Shown: positions 8,830 to 17,475 of the stretch, in pieces
Layout: every line of letters starts with the position of its first letter
Position numbering within the stretch: the first letter of the stretch is position 1
Assembly (NCBI RefSeq): GCF_023715345.1
Contig: NZ_JAMBNY010000009.1
Coordinates: forward strand, 1 to 64,000
Reading direction: 5' to 3'
Length of the DNA stretch: 64,000 bases
DNA from: Paenibacillus camelliae
GTDB lineage: Bacteria > Bacillota > Bacilli > Paenibacillales > Paenibacillaceae
Made by a program: the position numbers and the translations under genes
The notes under the pieces: model-generated
Database searches by the model: none
Told to the model about the DNA's origin: nothing
Seen by the model: only the letters and a program-made list of their open reading frames with translations

Positions 8830-10290
8830 TTATAGCGTTGGGCGCTGCTTGTGAAATTCAGTATTCGCTTCAAATGCGTGTGCCGCACGCAATACAGTGG
8901 ATTCATCAAAGGCTTTACCAATAATTTGCATACCGATAGGCAGCCCATCTGCTTGTCCACAAGGAATACTAATGGCTGGAACACCAGCTAATGAAACTGG
9001 AATCGTACAAATATCATTCAAATACATCGTTAGCGGGTCACCTACTTGCTCACCGATACGGAATGCAGTCGTTGGTGCAGTTGGTCCAATAACGAGGTCA
9101 TATTTTTCGAATACCTGATCAAAGTCTTGCTTGATTAAAGTACGTACCTTTTGTGCCTTTAAGTAATAAGCATCGTAATAGCCGGAGCTTAGCGCATATG
9201 TACCTAGCATAATACGGCGCTTCACCTCTGGGCCAAAGCCTTGAGAGCGCGACTTGCGATACAGATCAATGAGGTTGTCAGGATTTTCAGCTCTAACTCC
9301 ATAGCGTACACCATCAAAGCGCGCTAGGTTAGAGGATGCTTCAGAGGAAGCTAGCAAATAGTACGTAGCAATCGCGTACTCTGTATGCGGCAGCGATACC
9401 TCTTCCCATGTTGCGCCAAGAGATTCATATGTCTTCAGCGCATTCATTACAGCTTCCTTAACACGTGGATCAATACCTTCACCTAGATACTCCTTAGGTA
9501 CGGCAATACGAAGACCCTTTACATCACCAGTCAATGCTTCACTATAGTTAGGAATCGCAACATTGGCAGAAGTGGAATCACTCGCATCATAGCCAGCAAT
9601 CGCTTGAAGCACATGTGCTGCATCCTCAACATTTTTCGTAAGCGGCCCTATCTGATCAAGTGAAGACGCAAATGCCACTAGACCAAAGCGCGATACTAGG
9701 CCATATGTAGGCTTAAGACCAACAATACCGCAGTAAGCCGCCGGCTGACGGATGGAACCGCCTGTATCAGAGCCTAGTGAGAAATAAACTTGTCCAGCTG
9801 CAACAGCTGCTGCTGAACCGCCACTTGAACCACCTGGCACATGCTCAGTGTTCCATGGATTGCGTGTCGCAAAGTAGCTGGAGTTCTCATTCGATCCGCC
9901 CATCGCAAATTCATCCATGTTCAATTTACCGATCGTAACAGTACCCGCATCGCGCAGCTTACGAGTAACTGTAGCATCATAGATTGGGTTGTAGTTGCTT
10001 AAAAATTGGCTGGCACATGTTGTAAGCAGCCCTTCCGTAACGATATTGTCCTTAATACCCGCTGGCAGACCGAATAGCGCGCCTTGTGCCTCTGAACTAG
10101 CTAGCTTTTGATCCAGCTCGCCCGCTTGCTTGCGCGCTTCCTGCTCATTTAGTGTAATAAAAGCTTTAATGGTATCATCGGTTTGCGCGATGCGCTTATA
10201 GGAAGCATCAACAAGCTCAGTAACTGACAACTCCTTGCTTCTTAGCTTCGCTCCGACTTCTTGCAAACTTAATTCAAAAGGTGACAACAA
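8830..10290 (-). CDS. gatA: Asp-tRNA(Asn)/Glu-tRNA(Gln) amidotransferase subunit A
   Basis: 486 residues, an amidase-signature family protein that releases ammonia from glutamine for GatB. The Ser-cis-Ser-Lys core is visible: the lysine in GIKDN (about 80), the [14 protein letters not shown] loop (about 152-165) and the nucleophile serine in [11 protein letters not shown] (about 174-184). The start is a TTG codon; two consecutive TTG codons at 10290 and 10287 follow GGGAGG, and either is possible. It lies between gatC and gatB with 25- and 31-bp gaps, consistent with one transcript. Confidence 0.98.
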   Translation of the reverse strand: MLSPFELSLQEVGAKLRSKELSVTELVDASYKRIAQTDDTIKAFITLNEQEARKQAGELDQKLASSEAQGALFGLPAGIKDNIVTEGLLTTCASQFLSNYNPIYDATVTRKLRDAGTVTIGKLNMDEFAMGGSNENSSYFATRNPWNTEHVPGGSSGGSAAAVAAGQVYFSLGSDTGGSIRQPAAYCGIVGLKPTYGLVSRFGLVAFASSLDQIGPLTKNVEDAAHVLQAIAGYDASDSTSANVAIPNYSEALTGDVKGLRIAVPKEYLGEGIDPRVKEAVMNALKTYESLGATWEEVSLPHTEYAIATYYLLASSEASSNLARFDGVRYGVRAENPDNLIDLYRKSRSQGFGPEVKRRIMLGTYALSSGYYDAYYLKAQKVRTLIKQDFDQVFEKYDLVIGPTAPTTAFRIGEQVGDPLTMYLNDICTIPVSLAGVPAISIPCGQADGLPIGMQIIGKAFDESTVLRAAHAFEANTEFHKQRPTL

Positions 10291-10315
10291 AGGTTCCTCC
10301 CTTCAATTTCTCCAA

Positions 10316-10603
10316 TTATTCAATGACCGCTGGTACCTTGATTTGATCATCTTCTTCGTCTGGTGCATTCAGTAGTACCTTGTCAATCGGTAAGGATTCC
10401 TTCTGCACATCATCACGCATTACGTTAACAAGCTGGAATACGTGACTTGTTGGTTCTACCTCATCTGTATTCAGCTCATTTAGCTTTTCAGCATATTTTA
10501 ATATCGCATTTAGCTGATCTGTAAACTGAGACTTTTCCGCATCCGACAGCTCTAAGCGAGCAAGATTCGCTACATGTTCAACATCTTTCAATGTTATGCT
10601 CAT
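10316..10603 (-). CDS. gatC: Asp-tRNA(Asn)/Glu-tRNA(Gln) amidotransferase subunit C
   Basis: 95 residues from the ATG at 10603, with AAGGAGAG seven bases upstream; the longer open frame adds 33 residues unlike any GatC. GatC is the small subunit that wraps around GatA and stabilises the complex. The conserved ARLELSDAEK, YAEKLNELNTDEVEPTSH and MRDDV segments and the length are typical. First gene of the gatCAB operon. Confidence 0.96.
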   Translation of the reverse strand: MSITLKDVEHVANLARLELSDAEKSQFTDQLNAILKYAEKLNELNTDEVEPTSHVFQLVNVMRDDVQKESLPIDKVLLNAPDEEDDQIKVPAVIE

Positions 10604-10687
10604 TCCACTACTCTCCTTAGTTTTTCTATCCTTGCAATGCACGTATTCGTAATTATTACGGGAACTCTTATGTACATTCTGCCTTAT

Positions 10688-10717
10688 ATTATATCCTGCC
10701 AAAGACTATTATAGCAA
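10688..10717 (-). promoter_or_regulatory. candidate promoter of gatCAB
   Basis: On the minus strand TTGCTA (10712-10717) and TATAAT (10688-10693) are separated by 18 bp, 85 bp upstream of gatC. A second TATAAT at 10708-10713 has only a weak -35 partner. One of the two is probably used. Confidence 0.5.
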
Positions 10718-10737
10718 TGATCTAACAACAGCAAAAG

Positions 10738-10772
10738 AAGCAGCTCAGCTCAAATGGCCGAAACTGCTCCTT
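10738..10772 (-). terminator. probable terminator downstream of the IDEAL-like gene
   Basis: On the minus strand GGAGCAG...CTGCTTC forms an imperfect stem of about eight pairs with inner pairing, followed by TTCTTTTGC. It lies 20 bp after the stop of the 128-residue gene and before the gatCAB promoter. Confidence 0.5.
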
Positions 10773-10791
10773 ACCTTTGTTACATATTGTA

Positions 10792-11178
10792 CTATATCCA
10801 AGCTTTCAAATTAATTTGGCGTATAAATTCCTCACCAGTCATTGGCGTCTCATCCGCTTCCTCTGGCGTATCTTCCTCTTCACCATTCATAATATAGTGA
10901 AACAACTTCTCATTATGTGTGGCAAGTGCATAATCAATAAGTGCTGCTTTCTCTACTTTCTCCGCTTCTTGCTTAATAATCTCGGATTCTAGTTCAATAT
11001 CTTGCTTAGGAACAGCGAAATTACGATTAAGCCCAGGGACACGCACAACATAGTCAAATACATTATCAGCATTGCGATCATATGCTATGATGTACCCGTA
11101 CTCGCCGATCGGAAGCTTCTGCTCAAACTGATCCTCAACAATAACGATCTTGGATCCTAGTGGCAACATCATCCTCAT
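10792..11178 (-). CDS. small cytoplasmic protein with IDEAL-like segment
   Basis: Up to 128 residues; the exact start is uncertain because several ATG codons (11178, 11172, 11169) follow AGGGGATGAGGATG, and the third or fourth Met fits the binding site best. The first 60 residues look like a small beta-barrel (GEYGYIIAYDRNADNVFDYVVRVP in two parts). Residues about 78-98 (ALIDYALATHNEKLFHYIM) resemble the IDEAL domain, a short helical segment named after its Ile-Asp-Glu-Ala-Leu core and found in small Bacillales proteins. An acidic stretch (about 99-110) follows. I do not recognise a function. Probably monocistronic. Confidence 0.55.
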   Translation of the reverse strand: MRMMLPLGSKIVIVEDQFEQKLPIGEYGYIIAYDRNADNVFDYVVRVPGLNRNFAVPKQDIELESEIIKQEAEKVEKAALIDYALATHNEKLFHYIMNGEEEDTPEEADETPMTGEEFIRQINLKAWI

Positions 11179-11272
11179 CCCCTATGCTTAGCACGTGTGA
11201 TGCTAATATAATATGCATACTATCCTACTAAACATTCTAGCATCTGTCCATTGCTATTGGGTAATTTTCTCA

Positions 11273-12055
11273 TTATCCTTTTGAATGTCCGTTAAGATTT
11301 TGACTAAGCTCCTGCTCGATAATAGGAGGCAATCTCAATTGTGATTGGCCCACCTGAGACAGAATCAGCTTCGTAAATTCATCACCTTCATCGTGATTTT
11401 GCTTTTCCTTAATAATCGTAATTTCTTTATGCAATCTTTCCATTTGCTGGTCAAGCACATTAGCTGCATCTGCAGCCTGCTTTAGCTCATGAGTGAGGTG
11501 TGATGGAATAGCCTCATCATACTTATAAAATATTTTATGCTCCAAGCTAGCCCAGAAGTCCATCGCAATCGTACGAATTTGTATTTCTACACAAACCAAT
11601 TCACGGCCGGTCGTCATGACGACCGGTACCCCTGCAATAAGATGCAGGCTGCGATAGCCGTTGGGCTTAGGATTTTTAATATAGTCCTTTGCTTCGTAGA
11701 TTTCTACGTCAAAATGCTTTTCCAGCATGTCTTGAATATGATAGATATCCGATATGAATGAGCAAGTAATCCGAATGCCTGCAATATCCTTAATTCCGTT
11801 ACGGATACTATCAAGAGAAAACGGGAGACCTTTTCGTTGAATTTTTCCAATGATGCTATCAAACGTCTTTACACGGGATTTGGTATGTTCAATTGGATTA
11901 TAGTCATGAAGCAGCTGAAATTCTTCCCTTAGAATTTCGATCTTCGTTTCGAGTTCATTTAGCGCGAACTGGTACATCATCATCACTCTAGTTACATCTT
12001 CACGCAGGCGTTTAAATTGCTCTACCTGATTCGAAATGATCTGATAATTTTCCAT
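11273..12055 (-). CDS. relP: small alarmone synthetase, RelP/SAS2 (YwaC) type
   Basis: 260 residues from the ATG at 12055, with AGGAG seven bases upstream; an earlier in-frame GTG lacks a site. It makes ppGpp/pppGpp from ATP and GDP/GTP. The synthetase motifs match the YwaC branch rather than YjbM: NPIEHTKSRVK (about 58-68), DIAGIRITCSFI, KPNGYRSLHLI and EIQIRTIAMDFWASLEHKI (about 164-182). There is no hydrolase, TGS or ACT domain, so synthesis is controlled by expression. It is about 50 residues longer than B. subtilis YwaC at the C-terminus. It is divergent from the uracil permease gene, placing alarmone and pyrimidine functions side by side. Confidence 0.93.
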   Translation of the reverse strand: MENYQIISNQVEQFKRLREDVTRVMMMYQFALNELETKIEILREEFQLLHDYNPIEHTKSRVKTFDSIIGKIQRKGLPFSLDSIRNGIKDIAGIRITCSFISDIYHIQDMLEKHFDVEIYEAKDYIKNPKPNGYRSLHLIAGVPVVMTTGRELVCVEIQIRTIAMDFWASLEHKIFYKYDEAIPSHLTHELKQAADAANVLDQQMERLHKEITIIKEKQNHDEGDEFTKLILSQVGQSQLRLPPIIEQELSQNLNGHSKG

Positions 12056-12115
12056 CCGTAATCTCCTCACTTGTCCTACTTCTTGTGCAGGTCACTTTAC
12101 GTGTGTGTCATCCTA

Positions 12116-12145
12116 ATTGTAAACGATGGCTAATAGCTTTCGCAA
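12116..12145 (-). promoter_or_regulatory. candidate relP promoter
   Basis: On the minus strand TTGCGA (12140-12145) is followed after 18 bp by TACAAT (12116-12121), about 60 bp before the relP ATG. A perfect 12-bp palindrome TCCCAGCTGGGA (about 12149-12161) sits just upstream and could bind a regulator. Confidence 0.5.
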
Positions 12146-12240
12146 ATTGTCCCAGCTGGGATACATTCTCTTCTACGAATAGAAATCATGTTCAGCTCAT
12201 CTTTTTTTAAGAAATTGTGAACAATAAGTGAGAAAAGTCC

Positions 12241-12269
12241 TTGTCGAACAGTAAATGCTAATGTAGAAT
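12241..12269 (+). promoter_or_regulatory. uraA promoter
   Basis: TTGTCG (12241-12246) and TAGAAT (12264-12269) with an ideal 17-bp spacer lie 44 bp upstream of the permease start. The short leader leaves no room for a PyrR attenuator. Confidence 0.65.
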
Positions 12270-12312
12270 CATGTAGGATTAAAAACAATTAAATAAAAGG
12301 AGTTAATCATTC

Positions 12313-13602
12313 ATGCGTAAAGCAATAGGGGTTAATGAACGACCTGCACTGCCAATGTCACTCATGCTCGGTCTTCAGCATCTTTTTGCAATGTTTGGTT
12401 CTACTGTGCTTGTACCGAACATTTTGGGTGTCGATCCAGCGATCTGCTTATTGATGAACGGGATCGGTACACTGCTGTACATATTAATTTGTAAAGGCAA
12501 GATTCCCGCTTACTTAGGCTCGAGCTTCGCCTTCCTCGCTCCAGCTACAGCAGTAATAACTAAGGAAGCTGGTGGCAGCTATTCTGATGCTCTCGGCGGC
12601 TTTATCGTAGTAGGTGTTATTTTTACAATAGTTGCACTTATCGTAGCTAAAGCAGGCACAAAGTGGATTGACGTTGTCTTCCCACCTGCAGCAATGGGAG
12701 CAATTATTGCGATCATTGGACTTGAGCTTGTGCCTGTAGCAGCAGGAATGGCTGGTTGGATACCGAGTGATCCAACTGATCTTGATTGGACGATGGACCC
12801 TAATACCGTTATCCTGTCTACTGCAACGTTAGCAGTCACTGTACTTGGCTCGGTCTTGTTCCGAGGCTTTATGCGTATCATTCCAATCCTTTTCGGGATT
12901 ATATTCGGCTATGTACTGGCCATCTTCATGGGTATGGACTTTGAAGGCATTGGTGCAGTTTCATTCTTCAGTGCACCAGAACTTACGACGCCGACGTTCA
13001 ATTGGATAGCGATTGCTACAATCGCACCAGCAGCACTTGTCGTCATTGCCGAGCATATTGGACATCTTGTTGTAACGAGCAATATTGTTGGAAAAGATCT
13101 GTCTAAGGATCCAGGGCTACATCGCTCTCTGCTTGGTAATGGTATCTCGACGATCCTATCTGGTTTTGTCGGCTCTACACCGAATACGACATATGGCGAA
13201 AACATCGGCGTACTAGCCATTACACGTGTGTTCTCAACGTTCGTTATTGGACTCGCAGCAGTGATCGCGATTCTATTGTCCTTCTTAGGTAAATTTTCTT
13301 GGCTAATTGCTAACATTCCGGCAGCGGTTATGGGGGGCGTATCTCTACTATTATTCGGTGTCATTGCAGCATCCGGCTTCCGTATGCTTATCGAATCAAA
13401 GGTTGACTACAGTAAGCCTTCTAACCTCTACCTTACAACAGTCGTGCTAGTAGTTGGTTTAAGCGGCGTTACGCTAAAAATCGGTGATTTCGCAATGTCC
13501 GGCATGTCACTAGCAACAGTAGTTGCTATCGTGCTTAGTCTTCTATTGAAGCTGTTCGACGTGTGGAAGGTTTCTAATGACTACGAGGAATCAAGTCATT
13601 AA
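12313..13602 (+). CDS. uraA: uracil permease (NCS2/UraA family)
   Basis: 429 residues with about 12-14 membrane segments, a proton-coupled importer of uracil. The UraA core is present: VIAEHIGHLVVTSNIVGKDL (about 244-263), with the glutamate and histidine that contact uracil and protons, then STPNTTYGENIGVLAITRV (about 288-306), including the second key glutamate. N-terminal QHLFAMFGSTVLVP is also diagnostic. The start has AAAGGAG about ten bases upstream. Unlike many Gram-positive uracil permeases it is not in a pyr operon and has no visible PyrR-binding attenuator. It is followed by a secreted protein gene in the same direction. Confidence 0.94.
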   Translation: MRKAIGVNERPALPMSLMLGLQHLFAMFGSTVLVPNILGVDPAICLLMNGIGTLLYILICKGKIPAYLGSSFAFLAPATAVITKEAGGSYSDALGGFIVVGVIFTIVALIVAKAGTKWIDVVFPPAAMGAIIAIIGLELVPVAAGMAGWIPSDPTDLDWTMDPNTVILSTATLAVTVLGSVLFRGFMRIIPILFGIIFGYVLAIFMGMDFEGIGAVSFFSAPELTTPTFNWIAIATIAPAALVVIAEHIGHLVVTSNIVGKDLSKDPGLHRSLLGNGISTILSGFVGSTPNTTYGENIGVLAITRVFSTFVIGLAAVIAILLSFLGKFSWLIANIPAAVMGGVSLLLFGVIAASGFRMLIESKVDYSKPSNLYLTTVVLVVGLSGVTLKIGDFAMSGMSLATVVAIVLSLLLKLFDVWKVSNDYEESSH

Positions 13603-13725
13603 TTACATCGCTAAACTAATCGCTCAACGTTTTTTGAATTTTGTAACTGACATTACAGACCGGCATGGAATAGAGAGCTATAGTGTAACTATAAGATTGA
13701 ATATGAAATGCGGAGGTCGAGTGTA

Positions 13726-14340
13726 ATGAATAAAAAGATCATACTCTCTATGGTTGGCATGATGTTGTTCGGAATGATTATTGGAACAGGAATTATGATG
13801 AATGATGAAGCATATAAAGCTGTAAAAGGTGCAATTAACGGTGGCGGAACAGATAATATGATCGGCTACATGGGCGTAAATGGCATAAACCCACTTCAAA
13901 TACAAAGCATGGACATCGAAACAGCTTTGCTCATGGTTCAGAGCAATCGTGCTAACTTGCTAGAAACACAATTAAGAGATCAAATTAATGAGGTTACTAA
14001 GCGCAACGAGCTCCTAGCCGAACTCAATAAGTTAATTAATTCTCTAGTAAGTGAAAAGCACCCAACTAAGGTTAGCTATACATTAGACCAGACAACAACC
14101 GACTCCCTTAAGGAGTATGGTATATTGTCAGAGTCAAAACAAAGCTATAGCTTGCATGAAATCGATACAATGATTACTACATTAAAGGCCAGAGTAGATA
14201 ACGCCTCAAATTCTCAGCAGATGGATATGCTTCGTCTGCAAAGCCTTTCGAACAAACGTAATGAGGCATTTGATATAATGACGAACTTTGTTAAAAAAAT
14301 GCAAGACTCAAGAAGCTCAATTATTGGAAATATGCGTTAA
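13726..14340 (+). CDS. secreted or membrane-anchored coiled-coil protein, function unknown
   Basis: 204 residues from the ATG at 13726, which has GGAGGT eight bases upstream. The N-terminus (Lys-Lys, then residues 5-25 hydrophobic and Met-rich) is a signal peptide or uncleaved anchor. The remainder is helical and polar: about 75-115 and 150-175 have coiled-coil character, and the C-terminal helix (about 180-204) carries FDIMTNFVKKMQDSRSSIIGNMR in two adjoining parts. This tail loosely recalls filament-type secreted proteins, but I cannot place it in a family. It lies 97 bp upstream of the cNMP-PrsW fusion gene and in the same direction, so the two may be functionally linked. Confidence 0.65.
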   Translation: MNKKIILSMVGMMLFGMIIGTGIMMNDEAYKAVKGAINGGGTDNMIGYMGVNGINPLQIQSMDIETALLMVQSNRANLLETQLRDQINEVTKRNELLAELNKLINSLVSEKHPTKVSYTLDQTTTDSLKEYGILSESKQSYSLHEIDTMITTLKARVDNASNSQQMDMLRLQSLSNKRNEAFDIMTNFVKKMQDSRSSIIGNMR

Positions 14341-14383
14341 CAACTTCATACGATCTGATATATAATAAATTAATCAGATGATT

Positions 14384-14419
14384 GGACGGAATCTCTCCTG
14401 CATAGGGGAGATTCCGTTC
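14384..14419 (+). other. strong leader hairpin upstream of the cNMP-PrsW gene
   Basis: GGACGGAATCTCTCC and GGGGAGATTCCGTTC form a stem of about 13 pairs (one G-T) around TGCATA, ending 18 bp before the start codon at 14438. No T-run follows. It may act as a weak terminator of the upstream gene or as a leader structure affecting translation. Confidence 0.55.
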
Positions 14420-14437
14420 TGCTATGGAGAGATGAAC

Positions 14438-16318
14438 ATGGAAAGCTCAATCGAGTTGATACGTAATCACATACTTATGAAGGGTGTTCCCGAGCACGAG
14501 CTTGAAGCAGCTGTTTCTGCAATGGATTATATGCTGCTATCCGATCATGAAAAGCTTATCACTGAAGGGGAAATAGGGGATTGCTGCTATTTTATTGTAG
14601 GTGGAAAGGCTCTCGTCTCAAGTAGCAATTTAACTGCTCGACAGATAGCCCTTGATGTTCTTCTTCCAGGAGCTATAGTCGGTGAGATTGCTTTAATTAT
14701 GCAGGACAAGCGTACTGCTGACGTAACAGCAATCGGGCAGCTGGAGGTACTCCGCTTAAAATCGGTTGACTTCTACCGTCTTGCCAAAGCAAGCCCGATG
14801 TTTCACGAGAGTCTCCTTTTCTCCTCGAGAATACGTTTGCTGCACGGATTACTGCGAAAAACAACGATATGGTCTACTATCCCAGACGCAGAGCTAAGAG
14901 GCTTAGCAGAAATTACCCGAATTTCGAAGGTTAAACGCGGTGACACGATTCTCACAGAAGGAGAATTGTCTACTCAGCTGTACATGATATCGAAGGGACG
15001 TTTTCAGATCAAGCGAAACGACCGTAAAGTCGGTACGCTAGCAAGTGGAGATTGCTTTGGAGAAATCGACCTGCTTCTTGATGGTCCATATAGCGGAACG
15101 ATTACTGCTTTAGAGGATAGTGAGCTGCTAATCATCGGCAAAGAGGAATTTCATTTTATATTACAGCAATTCGAGCAAGTACATAGACAATTCATTGAGC
15201 TAGCCTGCATTCGTCATCCAGAGCTCATTAAGGTGCTTAAACCAAAGCTTAATTCGTTAGCTCATACAGCTTCTTCGTCAATCTCCAACAACAAGCACCA
15301 GCATATGGATCGATCATCAGCAGAGAACGAGCAGAGGGATAAGCAGCAGGACTACAAAAAAAGCGATCATTGGATCAGTATCGTGCTTTCTCTCGGTGGA
15401 CTATTTATATTAACGACAATATGTGCAATCTGGTTGAGGCATCCAGCATGGATCGGAGCTGCCCTCTTTATTGGCGGTCTAGCTGGGCCTGTATCCTTTG
15501 TATCATTTATAAGAGGCACTCAATTACTTGGCTATCGTGTATCACGACTAGCATTGGTCTTTATCATAGCTGCTATTACCGCTGCACCAAGTGCTTTTAT
15601 TCTAGAACGACTGTTCATATTTGGTGGATGGCAAGGCTCAGAAAGCAAGCTTGGCTCAATTGCGGAGCCCATCACTGTAAGCTTAATTGAAGAGTCATTG
15701 AAGCTGCTAGTCTGTATCCTATGGCTGCGAGGTCGGAAGCAACGCTTTTTAATGGATGCTATCGTATTTGGCGCGGCAATCGGTATGGGTTTTGCAGCAG
15801 TAGAAAGCATTCTATATGGCTGGACATATCTTCAACAAGGTACTGCTGCAGACATGCTCGCTGTGCTTTGGGTTCGTGCCCTGCTTTCTCCATTTGGACA
15901 TGGGACATGGACTGCTATCGCAGCAGCAGGCTTATGGTACGGGTTGCACAACAAAAACTTAGAACGCTCTAAAGTTAATTCCTTAATAATGATTGGACTA
16001 ATGGTTATTAGCATCAGTTTGCATGCGCTTTGGGACAATGAATATACCGGTCGATTACTCGGAATGATTATTATAGGACTCGTTGGTTTAGTATTGTTAT
16101 ACCTCTTGCTTAAAAAGGGAATGCGCGATGAAGTACATGCACTTAAGGTAATGAATCCTATTATTGAAGAGCCCTCAGCAAAATATGCTCAATATCGCTC
16201 GTTGTCTTTACAAGCCGATGACACAGCCTCCTTGTTATGCGACGGCTGCGGCACTGTTACTCCAGCCAGCGCAAGCTATTGTGCGCGATGCGGTCAAGCA
16301 CTTCGAGTAACAAGGTGA
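14438..16318 (+). CDS. two cyclic-nucleotide-binding domains fused to a PrsW-type intramembrane protease and a zinc ribbon
   Basis: 626 residues from the ATG at 14438 (GGAG eight bases upstream; earlier in-frame starts run through the leader hairpin). Residues about 10-125 are a first cNMP-binding domain with a nearly canonical phosphate cassette (VGEIALIMQDKRTADV, 81-96, including R92). Residues 140-250 are a second one (FGEIDLLLDGPYSGTI, 207-222), where the arginine is replaced, so it may not bind a nucleotide. After a polar linker (280-310), about eight membrane helices carry the PrsW motifs: E418-E419-x2-K422, E456 and H529-x3-D533, plus H488. The tail (601-619) is a CxxC-x10-CxxC zinc ribbon. 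PrsW starts cleavage of the anti-sigma factor RsiW in Bacillus. A ligand-gated protease is inferred. Confidence 0.85.
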   Translation: MESSIELIRNHILMKGVPEHELEAAVSAMDYMLLSDHEKLITEGEIGDCCYFIVGGKALVSSSNLTARQIALDVLLPGAIVGEIALIMQDKRTADVTAIGQLEVLRLKSVDFYRLAKASPMFHESLLFSSRIRLLHGLLRKTTIWSTIPDAELRGLAEITRISKVKRGDTILTEGELSTQLYMISKGRFQIKRNDRKVGTLASGDCFGEIDLLLDGPYSGTITALEDSELLIIGKEEFHFILQQFEQVHRQFIELACIRHPELIKVLKPKLNSLAHTASSSISNNKHQHMDRSSAENEQRDKQQDYKKSDHWISIVLSLGGLFILTTICAIWLRHPAWIGAALFIGGLAGPVSFVSFIRGTQLLGYRVSRLALVFIIAAITAAPSAFILERLFIFGGWQGSESKLGSIAEPITVSLIEESLKLLVCILWLRGRKQRFLMDAIVFGAAIGMGFAAVESILYGWTYLQQGTAADMLAVLWVRALLSPFGHGTWTAIAAAGLWYGLHNKNLERSKVNSLIMIGLMVISISLHALWDNEYTGRLLGMIIIGLVGLVLLYLLLKKGMRDEVHALKVMNPIIEEPSAKYAQYRSLSLQADDTASLLCDGCGTVTPASASYCARCGQALRVTR

Positions 16319-16352
16319 TTCGTTGACCACAAGTTGATAATTAGGACATACC

Positions 16353-16430
16353 AAAAAACCGAGGAATGGGAGACTAGTGGACTAAGAATGATGCTTCTTC
16401 ATTCAAAACCCATTTATCCTTCCTCGGTTT
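16353..16430. terminator. bidirectional terminator between the PrsW fusion gene and moaA
   Basis: Outer arms AAACCGAGGA (16356-16365) and TCCTCGGTTT (16421-16430), with inner pairing ATGGG / CCCAT. A-rich on the left and T-rich on the right, it suits the two convergent genes. Confidence 0.8.
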
Positions 16431-16461
16431 AATTGAATTAATCCGATATCGATAGGTCATG

Positions 16462-17475
16462 CTATCCGCCGATATAAGACATTCCAATTTTATTGCGCAG
16501 CTTAGCTGTATTGGCAGTACGTTCATCCGAATAGCGATCGTCACGTCCTGTCCATATATGTGATATCGCTGCCTTCAGATCCTCATCGGTTGCATGATTG
16601 CGAGATAGTGAGCGCAGGTCAAAGCCCTTCGTGGCAAATAAGCAATTATACATTTTACCATCCGAAGACAATCTTGCACGAGTGCATGAAGAACAAAACG
16701 ATTCCGATATCGAAGTTATAAAACCTATTTTTGAGGTGCTGTTACTATAGCGGTAATATTTCGCGACCTCTCCAAAATAAGCCTGCTCCACAGGCTTAAG
16801 CTCATATTCCTGCTGCAGCATTTGCAGCATCTCCTGCTTGGTCAGTACTTGCTTTAAGCTCCAGCCATTATCATTACCTACATCCATAAATTCAATATAA
16901 CGAAGCGTCACATTACGATCCTTGAAATAAGCTGCCATCGGCACAATTTCACTATCGTTGACGCCTTTTTGTACGACCATATTTACTTTAACCTCGAACC
17001 CCATTGCTACTGCAGCATCTATATTTTTCAAGATGCTAGCGGGCTCAATTCCTCTTCCATTCATTTCGCCAAAAATACTAGGGTCCAGTGCGTCAAGACT
17101 AATATTTAATCGACGCAAGCCAGCCTCATATAATGATTCTGCATACTTATGAAGTAGAAGTCCATTGGTCGTTAAAGCAACGTCCTCAACACCATCAATC
17201 ATGTTAATTTGCTTCACAAGCTTGTGCAAGTCTTTACGCAATAGCGGTTCTCCGCCAGTTAAACGAATTTTTTTTACTCCAAGCGATACAAAAATCTCTG
17301 CTAATCGAACAATCTCTTCGTAAGATAGCAGCTCATGCTTAGGTAGAAACGGAAAATCATCTCCAAATATATCTTTAGGCATGCAATACGTGCAACGAAA
17401 GTTGCAGCGATCTGTAACGGATATACGTAAGTCACGTAATGGCCTATGGTGTCTGTCTTCTACGAATGCTGTCAT
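16462..17475 (-). CDS. moaA: GTP 3',8-cyclase MoaA (molybdenum cofactor step 1)
   Basis: 337 residues, a radical-SAM enzyme converting GTP to 3',8-cyclo-GTP. The N-terminal cluster motif is CNFRCTYC (about 24-31), the SAM-binding GGEP is at about 74-77, and the C-terminal second cluster uses CSSC...C (about 263-281). The protein ends in GG, the conserved C-terminal pair that inserts into the active site. It overlaps mobA by 32 bp at the end of the moeA-mobB-moaD-mobA-moaA run. No MoaC is seen in the window, so the next step must be encoded elsewhere. Confidence 0.97.
   Translation of the reverse strand: MTAFVEDRHHRPLRDLRISVTDRCNFRCTYCMPKDIFGDDFPFLPKHELLSYEEIVRLAEIFVSLGVKKIRLTGGEPLLRKDLHKLVKQINMIDGVEDVALTTNGLLLHKYAESLYEAGLRRLNISLDALDPSIFGEMNGRGIEPASILKNIDAAVAMGFEVKVNMVVQKGVNDSEIVPMAAYFKDRNVTLRYIEFMDVGNDNGWSLKQVLTKQEMLQMLQQEYELKPVEQAYFGEVAKYYRYSNSTSKIGFITSISESFCSSCTRARLSSDGKMYNCLFATKGFDLRSLSRNHATDEDLKAAISHIWTGRDDRYSDERTANTAKLRNKIGMSYIGG

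Noticed and set aside
12070..12312. PyrR attenuator or purine riboswitch ahead of the uracil permease
   Set aside because: The leader after the promoter is only about 40 bases and contains no terminator-antiterminator pair.
12579..13364. Open frames of 100 and 151 codons antisense to uraA
   Set aside because: Mirror frames of a strongly conserved permease gene; composition and lack of start signals show they are incidental.
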